NCBI GenBank assembly: GCA_003194525.1
Contig: NBIV01000089.1
Coordinates: 62,001-126,000, forward strand
DNA: 64,000 bases
Direction of reading: 5' to 3'
From: Gracilariopsis chorda
Lineage: Eukaryota > Rhodophyta > Florideophyceae > Gracilariales > Gracilariaceae
The position numbers and the translations under genes were made by a program. Shown here in pieces: positions 11,324 to 23,449 of this stretch (positions are counted from its first letter, which is position 1; each line of letters begins with the position of its first letter). The notes under the pieces are model-generated. The model did no database searches. It saw only the letters and a list, made by a program, of their open reading frames with translations, and was not told where the DNA came from.

Positions 11324-11780
11324 TGAATGAAATGGTGGAATGAAGAAGGCAACAGTCCTCGGAAACGAAACGATTCTGCGGTTGAACACGCCTAGACACC
11401 TAATGCATTCTTAGTATAGTAGTAACCCAGTGTGTGTAGCACGACTCCGGGTTGTAGCTAATAGCTATCGTACGAAGAACGCGTTATAGGTTGTAGGGGT
11501 GCTTAGCAAACCCCCGGGCTAACATAGAATTGATGTTACTCGTTCGTAAAGAGAGAGAGAGAAGAGAGTACTGAAGCGTGCGCTTTTGAGGTCTTCAAAG
11601 GTGGATGGGATGGAATGGTTTTGATTTATGATGATTTTCAAGGCGATAGAGATGATGGATAGCGTACGAAGTGAAGAAATTGTTACAGATACGGAAACTA
11701 GATGGCGATATACATACGATACATCTATAGCATTCCACTGCCACGAGCCAGAGAAGACATGTTGACTAACTTGTTTACCG

Positions 11781-12388
11781 TTGGAAACTCTCCAAGAGGC
11801 CAAGGCGATGCACAATACGCTTCGAATGGGGTGCAAAGATGTTTTGCGGTATCTACAGGTCAGATATCAGATGGAAATGGACAGAGAGAGCCTGAGACAG
11901 CACATGAAGTACATAAAAAACAAGAGCAGTCCAAGAGATGAGAATGCTTTCGTGTTTCTCACGCTTTGTCTGTGCTTCAAGAAAGAAACTTGGCACACAG
12001 GGTCTTCTTCTCTACAACAGGTGCAAACAGCATGCAGTCTATGACGAGGATGCTGAAGCTATGGATAGACGACTGCGAGAGATACAGCATCATTCCAGGA
12101 ACTTGTATAGAATACAAGTCTATTGCCAGTAGATTGAGTTATTATTTGATGTGTATCAACGGTCATTCACAGTCCGGGCAGTTGTGCATTTTCTTCATGG
12201 GATTCATACCATCAGAAGCGGGGGAAATGTTTACTTGGACGTTACAGAAATTCTTACTTGTTGTACTGGTATCGCCAGGAATGGTGTTTATTGATGAAGA
12301 TGTTGCACTAATTGCCGCAGTTAGGATGGTTCTTCCGAACAGTTTTCTCTGCTTGGACGATTTGCGCGTAAATGCGAATCAGGTTTAG
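11781..12388 (+). pseudogene. MULE transposase core fragment (copy 1)
   Basis: Two overlapping plus frames carry successive parts of a Mutator-like transposase. The first (ATG at 11781) has LRYLQVRYQMEMDRESLRQH, typical of the segment before the catalytic core. The second, after a +1 change near 12020, has SIIPGTCIEYKSIASRLSYY, then CINGHSQSGQLCIFFMGF and VVLVSPGMVFIDEDVALIAA. These align stepwise with the copy at 52.7-54.3 kb on the minus strand (GIVPGVSIDCKAIANRYSF, TINGRANDGHLLTFFMWY, SIVAVSPAMVVMDQNTA). The Asp of VFIDED matches the catalytic Asp of VVMDQN. The histidine of the D-x2-H motif is replaced: LDDLRVNAN here against LDEWHLNEN there. A stop follows directly, so this copy is inactive. 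Confidence 0.75.
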
Positions 12389-13300
12389 AATGTGGCCGCT
12401 TGGAGTGCTAAGATGTGCAGCCCATCTTTTTTTTAGGATATGAACCGTTATCTTAGTTCAATTGGGCAGTCTAACAGCATATAAGAGCTTGATCATCACA
12501 GTAACGAATTTGAGTCGAAGTATATTCTAGCATTAAACTATCCTCTGCCACAATGGTACTCTTCTCTGTATCGACAAAATTCGTCTCTTCTCGTCACATA
12601 CTAAAAGACCCTCCACATGTTGATGAGATTTTGGTTTCAAGGTACGTGATACTCGGATTCTGCGAACTCAATGTTTCGAATTCCATTCTACGGAAACTAG
12701 TTATAATATTTGATGTTCCTGGCGCGATGCTTGACGAAAAAAAAACTCAGAAAGGCGCGGCTTTGCAATAAGCTTCAAAAAAAGCATCTTACTCCTGGCA
12801 GCTATCTTCCTCCTCTCTTGCAAAATCCTACTTCTTTTCTGCAAAACCTTTGTGTCGATCACACCTCATATGCCTTGAAAACGTTCCTAGAAGTCAGTGT
12901 TTTGCATTCTTCTCGGTCTCGTGTTGGAATACTGAGCTCGATCACGAGACGACGGAACGTTTGGCTTCACGGTAGTCTACTCTTGGAATATCTAACCTTA
13001 ATATGACCTTTGTTGCGTTCGTTACAATGAACCACTCGCGTGTAACATTTTTACGCGCCTTTCCGGGTTTTGAAGTATTCTGTTGACTCATCTATGCATT
13101 TGGGGACGATACGGGGTCTAGAATGTTTTGGAAAGTGGTTGCACGTGCTGCAAGCCAGTATAGAACGGCTTTCTTTGTGCTAATATGGTGGGAGTGGCAA
13201 CTGTTATGCAGAAGAAGTACAGGGAGCTCCGGAACTTGAGTCCATCTTTGGACACCGTTTCTCACTATAACCTATTTTTCATACTTACTAGCTCAGAGAC

Positions 13301-13870
13301 TTGGCTCGATACTCCCTGCAACAAATAGTGGGGTTGAGATTAGTCTCTGGGCAGCGACGCGAAGGTATTGAACAATTCAGCAAGTTACAGGATACCAACG
13401 CAAAGCAATCTTCTCACCAATGGCTAGCAAATAACTCCATGACAAATAAAGAGGGCAGTAAGAGCGAGCTTGATGATTTCGTTTTGTGGGCTGATTGCAA
13501 TAGAATATGCAAGCAGATGCACAACGGTGCCTGGGGAATGAGACAACTGGCTTCACATGCATTGAAAACATATCTGGAAGCCGTTCTGAAAGCTTTGAAT
13601 ACCGGAGAGTCACCGATGACTCCTGGAGATGAGTTACGAATGCCATCTGTGGAACGAATACAATCTAGCACGTCCTTCGATTTTCAAACAATAACCAATC
13701 CAAATAATGGAATCACGAAATCCAGGAAGAGGCAACATGGGTTCAATGAGAATCTCCCCTCTCGCAGCCGTACTATAAAGAAGCCAGGAAAACAATATGT
13801 GCCAGGTCGTACAACAGATTCCGCAATAGATAAAACATTGAATCAAACCGAACCTCTTAATAAACTCTAA
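13301..13870 (+). pseudogene. C-terminal region of the MULE relic (copy 1)
   Basis: An open frame of 189 codons with no stop, longest in this relic. It includes an alanine/leucine-rich helix (GMRQLASHALKTYLEAVLKA) and a basic tail (KSRKRQHGFNENLPSRSRT, PNNG). A comparable basic, PNNG-containing tail follows the transposase of the MULE at 50-57 kb (51769-52257), which supports reading this as the C-terminus of copy 1. No SWIM zinc finger (C-x-C...C-x-H) was found in the 900 bases between it and the transposase core, where the sequence is broken. The start is not a true start codon; upstream sequence probably belonged to the same gene. Confidence 0.45.
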
Positions 13871-13879
13871 GCCAAACTT

Positions 13880-16860
13880 CCATGTTAAGGAATCCTTCAA
13901 ACCCATTCAGAAGTTCTTCTTGCAATAAACATGTCCGAAACTGACCAGCTACTTGCGTAACAGCAACATGAAGTAGCGCGGCCTTGAAGCACAAATTAAT
14001 GACTCTGTGTCGTCCTGTTCATTGTCTAGATGTCCAAAATGAGCCGAAGTTGTGATCGAAAGCGTAGACTCCAAAACAATTTTATACGAAGAATACAATG
14101 TTTTGGATAAGATTTTAAGGAGCACAACGGTGTAAAACGTGGAGTGAAGGCAAACAACATCTCAGAATGACGGTTCGGACGATGGATAAGCGTTGGATTC
14201 ATTGCAGAAGCATTGGTGCGATATATGGCCTCAGCATATGTTTCGTTAGCTGGATCAGCGCAGGAGATAATATGTGGAAGGGGAAAGGGTTTTATTGCAC
14301 GACGATGACAGCGTTCGTGACTGTTTTTCGCATCAATGCATATTAATGCAGCACATGCCGCCCTTTTTTGAATGCTGCAAAAGCGTTGGACGTTATCAAA
14401 GGGTATTCAGTTTGACAGAGAATTCTGTGTTTTTTGGTTAATGACATGTGATTGGTGGGTTGTGAAACCTCAGAAATTTTTGAGGTTTTGGCTGTTCTGC
14501 TCGCTTTGCTATCTGAGATTATCGTGCTCTGATTGGCTGTTTCAATGACATATATGACATGAAGTAGATTCACCGAACTCACTTAGACACAACTTTTGCA
14601 ATTGCTTCCATTATCTTTGGTTTAAATTATCGAGTGGATGCACCTTATTGCGGCTTCAACCGGATCGATCACTCGTTCTTCGTGACCAAATTCTTTGATT
14701 GTTTACAGTGGTTTTGGCAAGAAAGTGGATAGAAATTAGAGTGTCCTGAACCGTTTCGTTGATCTCAATACGCCGGCGCTTTCGGAATTACTCTTACCTT
14801 ACAGATTGGATAGAGTTAGAATGGTTGGTACGTGTATCATTGGCTACTTCCGTATCAATTTCTATTTCAAGATTTATGTTTTGATTTTTTCTTTTGCGCA
14901 GGGTGCTCTGTAGATCGTAGCATACATTTTCGAAAACATTTTGTACTAAATTCGTTACGCTTTACGTACTGATAAAAATATCTAGTCTCCTGTAATTCGG
15001 AGGGTGTAAATTAGCTGATCATAATTTTTCCTGAGACACAAAACATTTCTACATGAGTCGCCACCCATTTTGGCGAATTGACAGTACTTTTATTTCATTC
15101 GACCTTATGTCCTGACCAAAAGATTCTCATTCTTCTGCAATATGAAGCAGTTTTTCTTAACCTCAAGTGCTGTAGTTGTGTACTCTATGAAATCTGCCAT
15201 GAACAGAGTTTACTCCCTCATTACAGTACTATTCGTCTTTTTTGATGTAGATAACATTGAAGGTGATGTCTCTGAGCTAATGTATGTGCCATAAGATTTT
15301 CAATTGGAATACGAGAGCGTGGCATGTTGCGTCTAATGTAAAGTTTTGTACCAACAATATTGGTGTTATGTAAAATTTCCTTCACCATAAACTCAAAAAT
15401 TTGAATACCTGGGGAAGAAGGTGACCGAAACCATGCAGCAGTTTTGATTATGAATACTGACAGATCCACATGAAAACACAAGTTGCATCTATTTGTAAAT
15501 TTCTGAGTTTTGTTCATTCTAATCAAGAGAATGTCGTCACTGCTGGGGTTTGGGCAGACTGCAAAACTTTGCATGTTTGGATCTTCTCAATGAACTAGAT
15601 ATCACTGCAAGGTTAGCAGTACTAAGGCTGTTTCTGATCCTGGACAGACAACTTCACATTGTCTCCAAAAGCTGTCTTTTCTTGCCGTTTTTCCATGCGC
15701 ACTAGATAAGGAGCTCTTATCTCCTAGCACGGGCGTGGCGCCTCCGTTCTTGGGGTCGTTTATGAAGCACTCTCAACCCTTGGATAATCTCAAACGTCAG
15801 CCTGGAACCTCTCCCAATTTGTTAGCCTCTGCAAATCCGTTCATAAAGATTCCTGCACACTGCACTGCATGAAACCTGCCTTGTTTCATACCCGATGCGG
15901 CAGTACTACAAATAAAGACAGACGATTATTCTTCTCTTCTTGTTCCATGACTTATTTCCCAATTTGATACATCAACTATGTTCTACTTCCAATTAATCGT
16001 GCTATTCGGGTTTATTCTGTTTATTTCTGGGAAAATCTACACAAAAAGAAGAGGGCTCCCAGAGAGACCATAGGGTATCGCGCGAAACTGTCGTTCCTGG
16101 TTTGCGGAGTATACATGCCGGATTACATTTCGAAGTTCATCAACATAGGATGTGGAGCAATATCGGGTAGTGAGAGCTGCACCTCAAGTCGTTCGGAGGC
16201 TCGCCCTGTGATGGGATAAGCTCAGAGACAGATCCCTCTGTTCAACCCTGAGTGCGGGGCGTAACTCCCACCAGGGATTCAGGGAGTACCTACGAGAGGT
16301 GTGGTTCCGAATGATCAAAGGAATAAAGTCAAGGGTGTACAACGTGCATGAATTCATGAACGAGAAATGCAACCAGAATTAGACGGGGAGTTGTAGAATG
16401 TGCCAATAGCGGTAACAGTCTTGGCGACGGCAGAGAAAGAAAAAGGGGAGTGGCCAAACACGAAAGAAGAAATAAGCCCAATTAGAAGTCGAAAAACTGT
16501 CTTCGAAAGGATACAAAGTGCAGTACACCGTTCGAATGCAAACTACCACGGTGTGACGTGCATGCAAGTGATCTGAGCGCTCCCAAGAGAAAATGTTAAT
16601 GGAATCCACTCACAGATACTCTCCTGAAGATGTCGTAACTCTACGAGGGCAAACATAGTCAGAACTAACCTTGTTTGTCTTTTCTTTGGGCTCGCGACCA
16701 AGAGGTCAGTCGCCCCTATATAAGGTTTACTAGAACTATCAAAATTAATGAAATAAACTACTTCACACCTACTAAAGGCCATACACGTGGAGATCTCAGT
16801 GTCAGAAGCCAAAGTGAGATCTCCCCCTTATATAGATTGTTGACCTATGAGGGGGTAGTT
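13880..16860. other. Three-kilobase gene desert
   Basis: The sequence is AT-rich between about 14000 and 15200 and holds only short frames. One minus frame (15221-15574, 117 codons, with VFIIKTAAWFRSPSSPG and RIPIENLMAH) is protein-like but unidentified; a minus frame at 61.7-62.0 kb has a loosely similar order of residues (FKIMICCRYLPQ, then FIPSERARID). CCCCTATATAAGG at about 16714 resembles a TATA element but no gene follows it. Nothing else can be supported. Confidence 0.35.
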
Positions 16861-17819
16861 ATTGATTGAGAGAAGGCGTTGCGCCGACAAACATGCGCGC
16901 ACGCCCCCTTCAGCGCGTGCAAAAACGTCTCTTGGCGCAAGGCCTCCCTTCCGTTCAAAACATTCACCATCTGCAGCGGCAGCAGCAAAGCGTGCAGCTC
17001 ATTGGCCACTGCTGCATGTTGACTGATTCAGATGCTGAGTGGCTGGCACTGCAGTACATGCATGCAGCGCTAGCTCCTTAGCAGCAACCTTGCGCGACAC
17101 GGGTCTGGCATGTTGGACTGCGCCAGTGCAGAAAAATGCACAGAGCTGTATACTCCACTATCGCACTGCAAACATCATCTCCCTTGCTGACAATACTTAC
17201 CATTTTGCATCCCATTCAGGCTTGAACAATAGCGTAGTGTCGTAACCTTTTGCTACTCTGGGCACTGTTTCTAGCCTGGGACCTAGGCCAGGCCGAGCTC
17301 GTGTGCAGGTCGCCACAAGAGTAACCCACTAAGTATCACGGATCTGGGAAAGGTCAGGAGATTCTCTGTAGTACACTGGTGGTTTGAATGTTATCCGGAA
17401 GTCTGAGGTTTTCCCGGACCTAGAAACTGCTTGCTGTGCAGTGTCCAGTGCAGCCGTCATGTTGTACCTATTGGGGCCGGAAAGCACACTTCGATGCGTG
17501 AGTAAAGGCAGACCAATCCTTACGACCAGACGCGGGTTAAACATCAAACTACTTGAAAACCGGCTGGGCACTTTCCGCCGTCATACTCCTACAAGAGTGT
17601 GTCGAGAGTCTCTGTGCTGCGCACAACTGCATCGGGTAAATCTAAGTCTTGGAGCAATTGTTTAATTGCTCATGCAACTAGGCCCAGTGGATGAAAAGCA
17701 ACAAACTGCAACCAGTTCTTCACTTTCAACTTTGTTTTATATTAGAATTATATTCTAGAACTCTGGCAAACTTTTTAGGGGTTTAGAAAAATAGTTTCTT
17801 CTTAATTTCGTAACTTGCT
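16861..17819. other. Region 5' of the Helitron coding frame
   Basis: Short plus frames (16866-17081, 17039-17245) have no motif. TCTCTGTAGTA at 17363-17373 resembles a Helitron 5' end (TC followed by a CTACTA-like stretch) and would be a sensible left terminus for the element that follows, but with a single copy it cannot be confirmed. Confidence 0.25.
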
Positions 17820-18923
17820 ATGTTGCGAGGAGATCCACGCACGAACTCCAGTGGGGCCAGAACGAATTCCGGAGGTGCCAGAGTAGATTCTGGAGATGCC
17901 AAAGGGAATTGTGGAGGTGCCAGGGCGAATTCTAGAGATGCCAGGGCGGATTCCGGAGGTGCCAGGGCAAATTCTGGAGGCGCCAGAGCACAATAGGGAG
18001 GGGCGAGAGCGAATTCTGGAGGTGCCAGAGCAAAATCGGGAGGGTACAGAGCGAATCAGGGAGAGGCCACGGTGAACTCAGGCGGCGCATGGCCAGGAGC
18101 TGGACCACCTGGACGATTGGCAGTTCCTCCCGATCCAAATAAGATGCCCGTAAATGATAGTGCAAAACATGTGTAAGGACCCATTGTTACAGCCACGGAA
18201 GAAGACGAAATTACTCCTGCAGCTACGCGCGCTGGGGCAAGTGGTTCCAGGCCCACATCACTACCAACACCGTCTCCTATGCCTCTATCTCTCACCAATG
18301 CCCAGGCATGCTGTCAATGATGAGGGCAGCACAAAATGGGGACCAATGCGCGTCCCCTGCTGGAAGTAAAAGAAGAAGAACAGATGCCCAATCTGATGGA
18401 AGTGGGAGAGGATGAGATCAGTTCTGCTCGCCTACACCCGCCACAGCAGCAGCCACAGTAGCCGCAGCAGCCACAGAACCCACAGTGGCAGCTTGATACA
18501 ACCACCATGCAGTGTTCTGGACGTCTGGATCGAAAAATGTATCGCGTGTACTACGCATGGGATCCCGTGGCAGCTGAAGCTTGGAATGATCCAGCCATCC
18601 GTGAAAGCGTTCTAGAGTTTAAGACGCTTTCCACTGCGGGTCAAAGGCGATGCGGAAGATGCAGCGAGCACTCCCACATGCTCTCCTCCTGCCCGTACTT
18701 GGAATGGACATTGAAAATACATAGCTGTAAGTACTGCAGATGCGTTTTGCTTGGCAAAGAGAGCAGCGGAGTGCGCTGTGTAATGACAAGAATGCCAGGA
18801 TGGAGCGTAGCTTTCCGCAGAAGGCATAGCAACGAGTTGGTTCGACGTCTTTATAACCTGAGAGGGTTTCAATCCCATTTACTCAACTTGAACACCTCTT
18901 TGCGACGACGCAAGCGTTTATAG
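17820..18923 (+). pseudogene. Helitron N-terminal region with heptad repeat and CCHC zinc knuckle
   Basis: From ATG at 17820 a single frame runs to the stop at 18921-18923 and is interrupted only by isolated nonsense codons (near 17988, 18173, a double TGA near 18316 and one near 18460). The first part is a seven-residue repeat of consensus GGARANS. The later part carries a textbook zinc knuckle, CGRCSEHSHMLSSC (C-x2-C-x4-H-x4-C), and a second cysteine pair (CKYCRC). Zinc fingers ahead of Rep are known in Helitron proteins; the repeat domain is not one I recognise. That the frame survives across several stops argues they are point mutations in one original gene. Confidence 0.65.
17856..18086 (+). 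repeat. Eleven 21-bp repeats encoding GGARANS heptads
   Basis: Eleven consecutive 21-bp units (start positions 17856, 17877 and so on to 18066) follow the form GCCAGAGCGAATTCTGGAGGT with substitutions only; no unit has an indel. Each unit is seven codons, so the frame is kept and the protein repeat is G-G-A-R-A-N-S. One unit has a nonsense codon (CAA then TAG). The exact 21-bp period within the Helitron frame indicates coding-level expansion. Confidence 0.85.
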
Positions 18924-19014
18924 ACATGTCGTATGTGACGGGAGGTGTTCCTTCCTTTCTCAGACTTGATGGCAACGCAGCTCTCGCTCTCACCACGCAG
19001 AAACAAAACAACAC

Positions 19015-20680
19015 GTGCTACAGATTTCTGTGGGTACTGATCCCCCTTCCTTGGATCCATCTCACTATGCGCGTGCATATATGTGTGCTTTCATTCAGGA
19101 CATTAACGTAAGAGAAATCGTACCCAAAATGTACGATGTGCTCCAGCCGAAGCCAGACGTGGTGCGCGAGCGGTACCGATCCATTCTTAGCACGCAACAA
19201 CAACAAAAAAATGGGGAGACCGCCGTGGATATCGGCGTGCAAGGAACAGAAAAAGGACTGGTCGTAAGTGGATACGAAGAAACCCGAAGTGCCATTGTGA
19301 ATGCTCCTGATACAGGTGCAGGTCCTTTCCCTGAAGATGTTCCTGGTGGGGGGCCAATCATGATGAGAACGCTCGTGGTTGATCCTAATAGCCTGTACGG
19401 AATGGAATCTCAAGTACCGCGCTTGGAAGAAGAAACGGTGACAGAATAGCATGCCGTAGTGGCTGCTGCTGCTACTTCTGCTGGAGCACGGTCGACTGCG
19501 AATGACGCAAACCATGTGCAAGTGCGGTACCGACTTCTAAAACTGGCATCCAAACTTGCAGGGAAGGGCAATTTACCTCTTCTCTACCAGTACGGCAAGG
19601 AAATTTCAGTTCTCAGCTTCAACGATTGGAAACTCCAAAAACTCACCTGGGCTGAGAACGCAAAGAGACGGCTATACTCAGACAACATCCTTCTGAACAG
19701 TAGACCGTTGATACAGATTTGGATGCTTCGCACGCACAAAAACATAGAGAACATGCAACTACGTTTCCTGCAGAGAGAGGAAGGGGCACGTTTTGTACAA
19801 GAACAAGAGATCCGGCAATTGCAACAGCAAACAGGTCATGTGCCACCATCACAGGTCGCACAAATGGGACGCATATTTCTGCCCGATGACTCGGTCCATT
19901 CAGCAGCGTACTTGAAGAAAAAGCGCATGGATGTAAAGGCGATCGTAGCCCGGAGAGGACCGCCTTTTCTTTTCATTACAATCACCATGAAAATCTGGCG
20001 AGAGGACATCCAGCGCCTTGGTATGGACACCAGCAATCGGAGCGCTTTTACGGCAAAGAGTAACCGCCCTCGACCTTTTGACCGAGCGGATCTGATTGCA
20101 AGGGTGTATAATAAAGTATGCAAACGACTTCATGAAGGACTTGGAGAAGAACTGGGATCACATATTTGGAATGAAGTGCTTTGCGCTTGCATCAAAGCTC
20201 TAGTTTCAAGAGCGCAATGTGCCTCATTACAACATTCTCTTGTGGAAAGAAGGAGGCGTGATTCAAGACGTTGGTGTGATCGACGAGCTGATTCGTAAGG
20301 AAATTACCCTTGCAGGACAAGACGACGCGTTGCGTGGACTCATTCTTTCCATGCAGAGGCATCGTCACTCCCCCTAGTGCCGGAATCGCGCTCGGCGGTG
20401 CAAGTTTTGATACCACAGCAACATGATTGTGCCGGAGACGTACACTGAAAATGGCATGAATCGCGTGATATACTACAGAAGAAGGCAAGAAAACCTCAAG
20501 ATTTTGACGTACAACCCAACTCTGACCAAGACGTACCGCTCCCATATCAACGTAGAACGAACGCAACGAGGGTGCGCAGTGGCTTATCTGGTGAGGTATG
20601 CGTTTAAGCACCCCGAAGCCCAGAAGGCTGTGATCAATGCGAGTGGTGCTAATGAGAAAAACACATAGAACTAGCAGCAA
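19015..20680 (+). pseudogene. Helitron-like N domain and Rep motifs
   Basis: Frames 19015-19449 and 19459-20298 are the same frame separated by one TAG. They contain the Helitron-like N domain: GRIFLPDDSVHSAAYLKKKR, then GPPFLFITITMKIW (family form PDLFITFTCNPxW) and FDRADLIARVYNKVCKRL. After a frameshift the HUH region reads ERNVPHYNILLW at 20210-20245; the family has P-H-x-H-I-L, so the second metal-binding histidine is Asn here (codon 20231-20233). The third Rep block follows at 20423-20668: IYYRRRQENLKILTYNP, SHINVERTQR and AYLVRYAFKHPE. Strand nicking and joining at element ends is the known role. With the histidine lost and several breaks, this copy cannot act. Confidence 0.75.
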
Positions 20681-21210
20681 CAAGAGTCACAGGCGCAGAA
20701 CGACATTTGTGGGTATATGTGAGCGCGTGTGGTGGACGCCGTCAACGCAGATTAGAGACTTAATGTCGACATGTTCACATCTTACCTAAACTAGAGCGAC
20801 TGGACATTCAATTGGAAGGAGAGCGAACGTTTTTGCTCAGAGGGCCAAATCAAATCCATTCCGCATCACCACTTTCTACGTTGGAGAGATACTTATCAAG
20901 GCGCAAAGCATATGCCAACCTCGAATACCTTTCGTATTTTGAAAAAGTGCAATTTTAACGCACGCCTCCTGCCCGTGTGCTTCACTAATACGACAGAAAC
21001 AGCACTCAGAGCCCCACAGACGACTGCAATCGGCCCATGTACGTGGGAAAGCGCATGGAAGACGAGCAGTGCGTTGCAAGGATCAGAGGTGTTTCATCGT
21101 TCAACATTGAGCTCTTTGCCCTACGTATGCAGCTCATGAATCACGTCTCGGGCTGTTATGAAGTCGCAAGGACTTTCAAAAAACATTAGTACAAACCTTA
21201 TCGAGAAATT

Positions 21211-23110
21211 GTGATGGCAAGCGGACTGCTCGTGGACGGATCCGAGTTTGATATTGCGCTTCAAAAACCTGAGCAGATCTACAGCACACCCTCCAAGCTA
21301 CGACTTCTAATCGTCAAACTATACCAACAGGGCGCAAATCCAGAGAAAATGGGTGTCGAAAACTGGGAGGCGCTATGTAGTGACATACATACAGAAGATG
21401 AGCAGCAACGAAAGCAAGAAATGTATCGACGTGTGGTGGAGATCTCAGAATGGCACGGTAAACAACTGCTACGCGATCACAGCTTCTTCTTCTAGCACCC
21501 AGAGCAGTATGATGCATTATTGACTGAGACCAATCCAGCTACAACAACTAGAGACGCGCGCGAGGTACGAAATGCATTAGCGTTGCAGTCAATGTATGCC
21601 ACCTTAGAAACTCGCCAAATACAAGGTATTCACACCTTCATTGACGCATTGAAACAACAACAAGCGCTGCAGGAGCGAACAAGCACTCCAGGAAAGGTGT
21701 TTTTTGTGCAAGGATCCGCAGGAACCGGGAAGACATACGTGCTCAACCTCCTTTGCGATATCGATAAATTGGTGGGAATCCTAGCCGAGATGACTGCTAC
21801 AAGAGGCACTGCAGCTTCATTGTACGAAGATGGCTGCACTTTGCATAGCCTGCTCGAACTGGGGTGAAGCTGGCAAGGAGACAATAAGCAGCACTACAGC
21901 CACTTTGTCCAAGTACGGTCCCCGATCTCAACATGTGGAACTGTTAAGCGAAATACAACTGCTCGTCTTGGATGAGGAGTTCATGCTCTCACGAAAGCTA
22001 TTTGAACCTATGGATGCGTTGTTCAAAGATCTTCGCTGCAGTAGAATGGAACAACCGCCTCCGATTGGGGTCTTGACCATCGTTCTATCCGGCGAATACT
22101 CCCAGCTGCTTCCAGTTGTGCCGCAGGTATACATAGAGGCTGAGCCGAGTGGAAATGTGGGACGAGTGTACACAAACATTCTCAAAGAGTGGCCGTGGAG
22201 GAGTGATATGTGGACATTGTGCTAGATTCAAGCGCTGTAACTCACCGAACAAGTACGACAAGCCGATGATCCAGCATTTTCGTCACTGTTACGTTCCATT
22301 GCATGCAACACAGTATCCAGTAACGCTCCACTACCACTCATATCTATCTGTGAAATGCAAACCGCTTATCAATTTCTGTGGAGGTGGCTCACAACACGAC
22401 GAAAGGATGATGTGGATCTCAGCAAAATGCTCATTGCGTCCGCAAACCAGTTGGTCGACGAACAGAATGCAGCAGCGGTCGATCTGTTTCCTGGTGAGGG
22501 CTTCACTCTTCCGTCAGCGACGACCATGCAATCTGATCTTGGACATAACCCAGAGTCTGACATCACCAGTACTATCGTCACCGAGTTTGCATATCAGTAT
22601 GCGCCTACTGGAGTACTGCCTCATAACTTGGATTTGAAGATCGGTGTGCCAGTTATGGTCATTTGGAACGTGCTGTATCCTGCTGTGGTCAACAGAAAGC
22701 TGTTTCTAATTGTGCGTGTCGATCAGTATAGCATGCAGGTTGGTCGATTCGACCAAAAAGGACAGGTGCTGAAAGAACAGCTCCTGCATCGCATCTAATT
22801 CGAGTTTTCTATCGAAGACACTCGCATGATTTGAAGGCAGTTCCCAATTCGTCTCGCGTTTGGAGCGACCATTCATAAAGGACAGGAAAATATTTTGGAT
22901 GGCTTGGTTGTGGATGTGGGATCCAACTTCTTCTGCGCCAATCAGTTGTACGTAGCATTGTCGGGCGTTCGAAGGAACGAAAATGTGCGGCTTCTGCATG
23001 ATCCGGAACTTACAACCGGGAATGTGCAAATACTTCACCCCATGCCTGCTAACATCGCTAACCCAGTGCTGCCTAAAGCCATTCAGTTCTGCATCCCTCC
23101 CCAAACATAA
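21211..23110 (+). pseudogene. Helitron Pif1-type helicase domain
   Basis: Helicase motifs occur in order: Walker A FVQGSAGTGKTYVLN (frame 21520-21867), GCTLHSLLELG, a Walker B-like LLVLDEEFML, then TIVLSGEYSQLLPVVPQ (family form GDFxQLLPV), LDLKIGVPVMVIWN, and finally LAFGATIHKGQ with LYVALSGVRRNENVRLL. These match motifs I to VI of superfamily 1B Pif1/Helitron helicases, which unwind DNA during rolling-circle transposition. The frame at 21211-21495 is in phase with 21520-21867 across a single TAG. Later pieces need at least three frame changes. Motif VI has SGVRR in place of S-R-x-R, so a key Arg region is altered. This is the C-terminal half of the same polypeptide as Rep. Confidence 0.8.
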
Positions 23111-23231
23111 TCATATCTATGCACATTTATTTGCTTGAATTAAACTACTTGCTTTTCTGGTCTTGCGTTCTCTACCCTTTTTTTCTTCCCAACGCTCTTT
23201 TCACTCCTCCATTGTGGCGCGCAGTGCCACC

Positions 23232-23260
23232 AGCGGCCAAAGGCCGCTTCCTATTGTTAG
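23232..23260 (+). other. Helitron 3' terminal hairpin and end
   Basis: AGCGGCC, loop AAA, GGCCGCT form a perfect 7-bp stem. It is followed by TCCTATTG and TTAG, with T as next base. The order hairpin, short spacer, C/TTAG, T is that of a Helitron right end; the first base of the tetranucleotide is T where CTRR is usual. Confidence 0.55.
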
Positions 23261-23449
23261 TCAACCAATTAATATTCCAAAATTGCAGCCAGAAACGTCC
23301 CACGCGTACCACGCGTTGCACCTGTACAGGGCCAATCATACCCAACTCATCACTGTGCCGACCAATTACGAGAGCCATCACGATGCACCCATTTGTAGGA
23401 GAGATACTCAAAACATGAGCTGACCCCATGCGGGTAGGTTCAACCCCAT

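Larger units (their letters stand above)
17820..23260 (+). mobile_element. Decayed Helitron (rolling-circle transposon)
   Basis: One plus-strand gene order is followed for 5.4 kb: Gly/Ala/Arg repeat domain, CCHC zinc knuckle, Helitron-like N domain, Rep motifs, then a Pif1-type helicase. At the 3' side a perfect 7-bp stem with 3-base loop (23232-23248) is followed 8 bases later by TTAG at 23257-23260 and then T, close to the Helitron rule of a hairpin just before a CTRR end inserted between A and T. The 5' end is not fixed. Many nonsense codons and several frameshifts show that it is dead. Family assignment is firm; boundaries less so. Confidence 0.8.

Noticed and set aside
18869-19521. Minus-strand frames opposite the Helitron N-terminal and Rep region
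   Set aside because: They lie opposite sequence with clear Helitron motifs on the plus strand and have none of their own.
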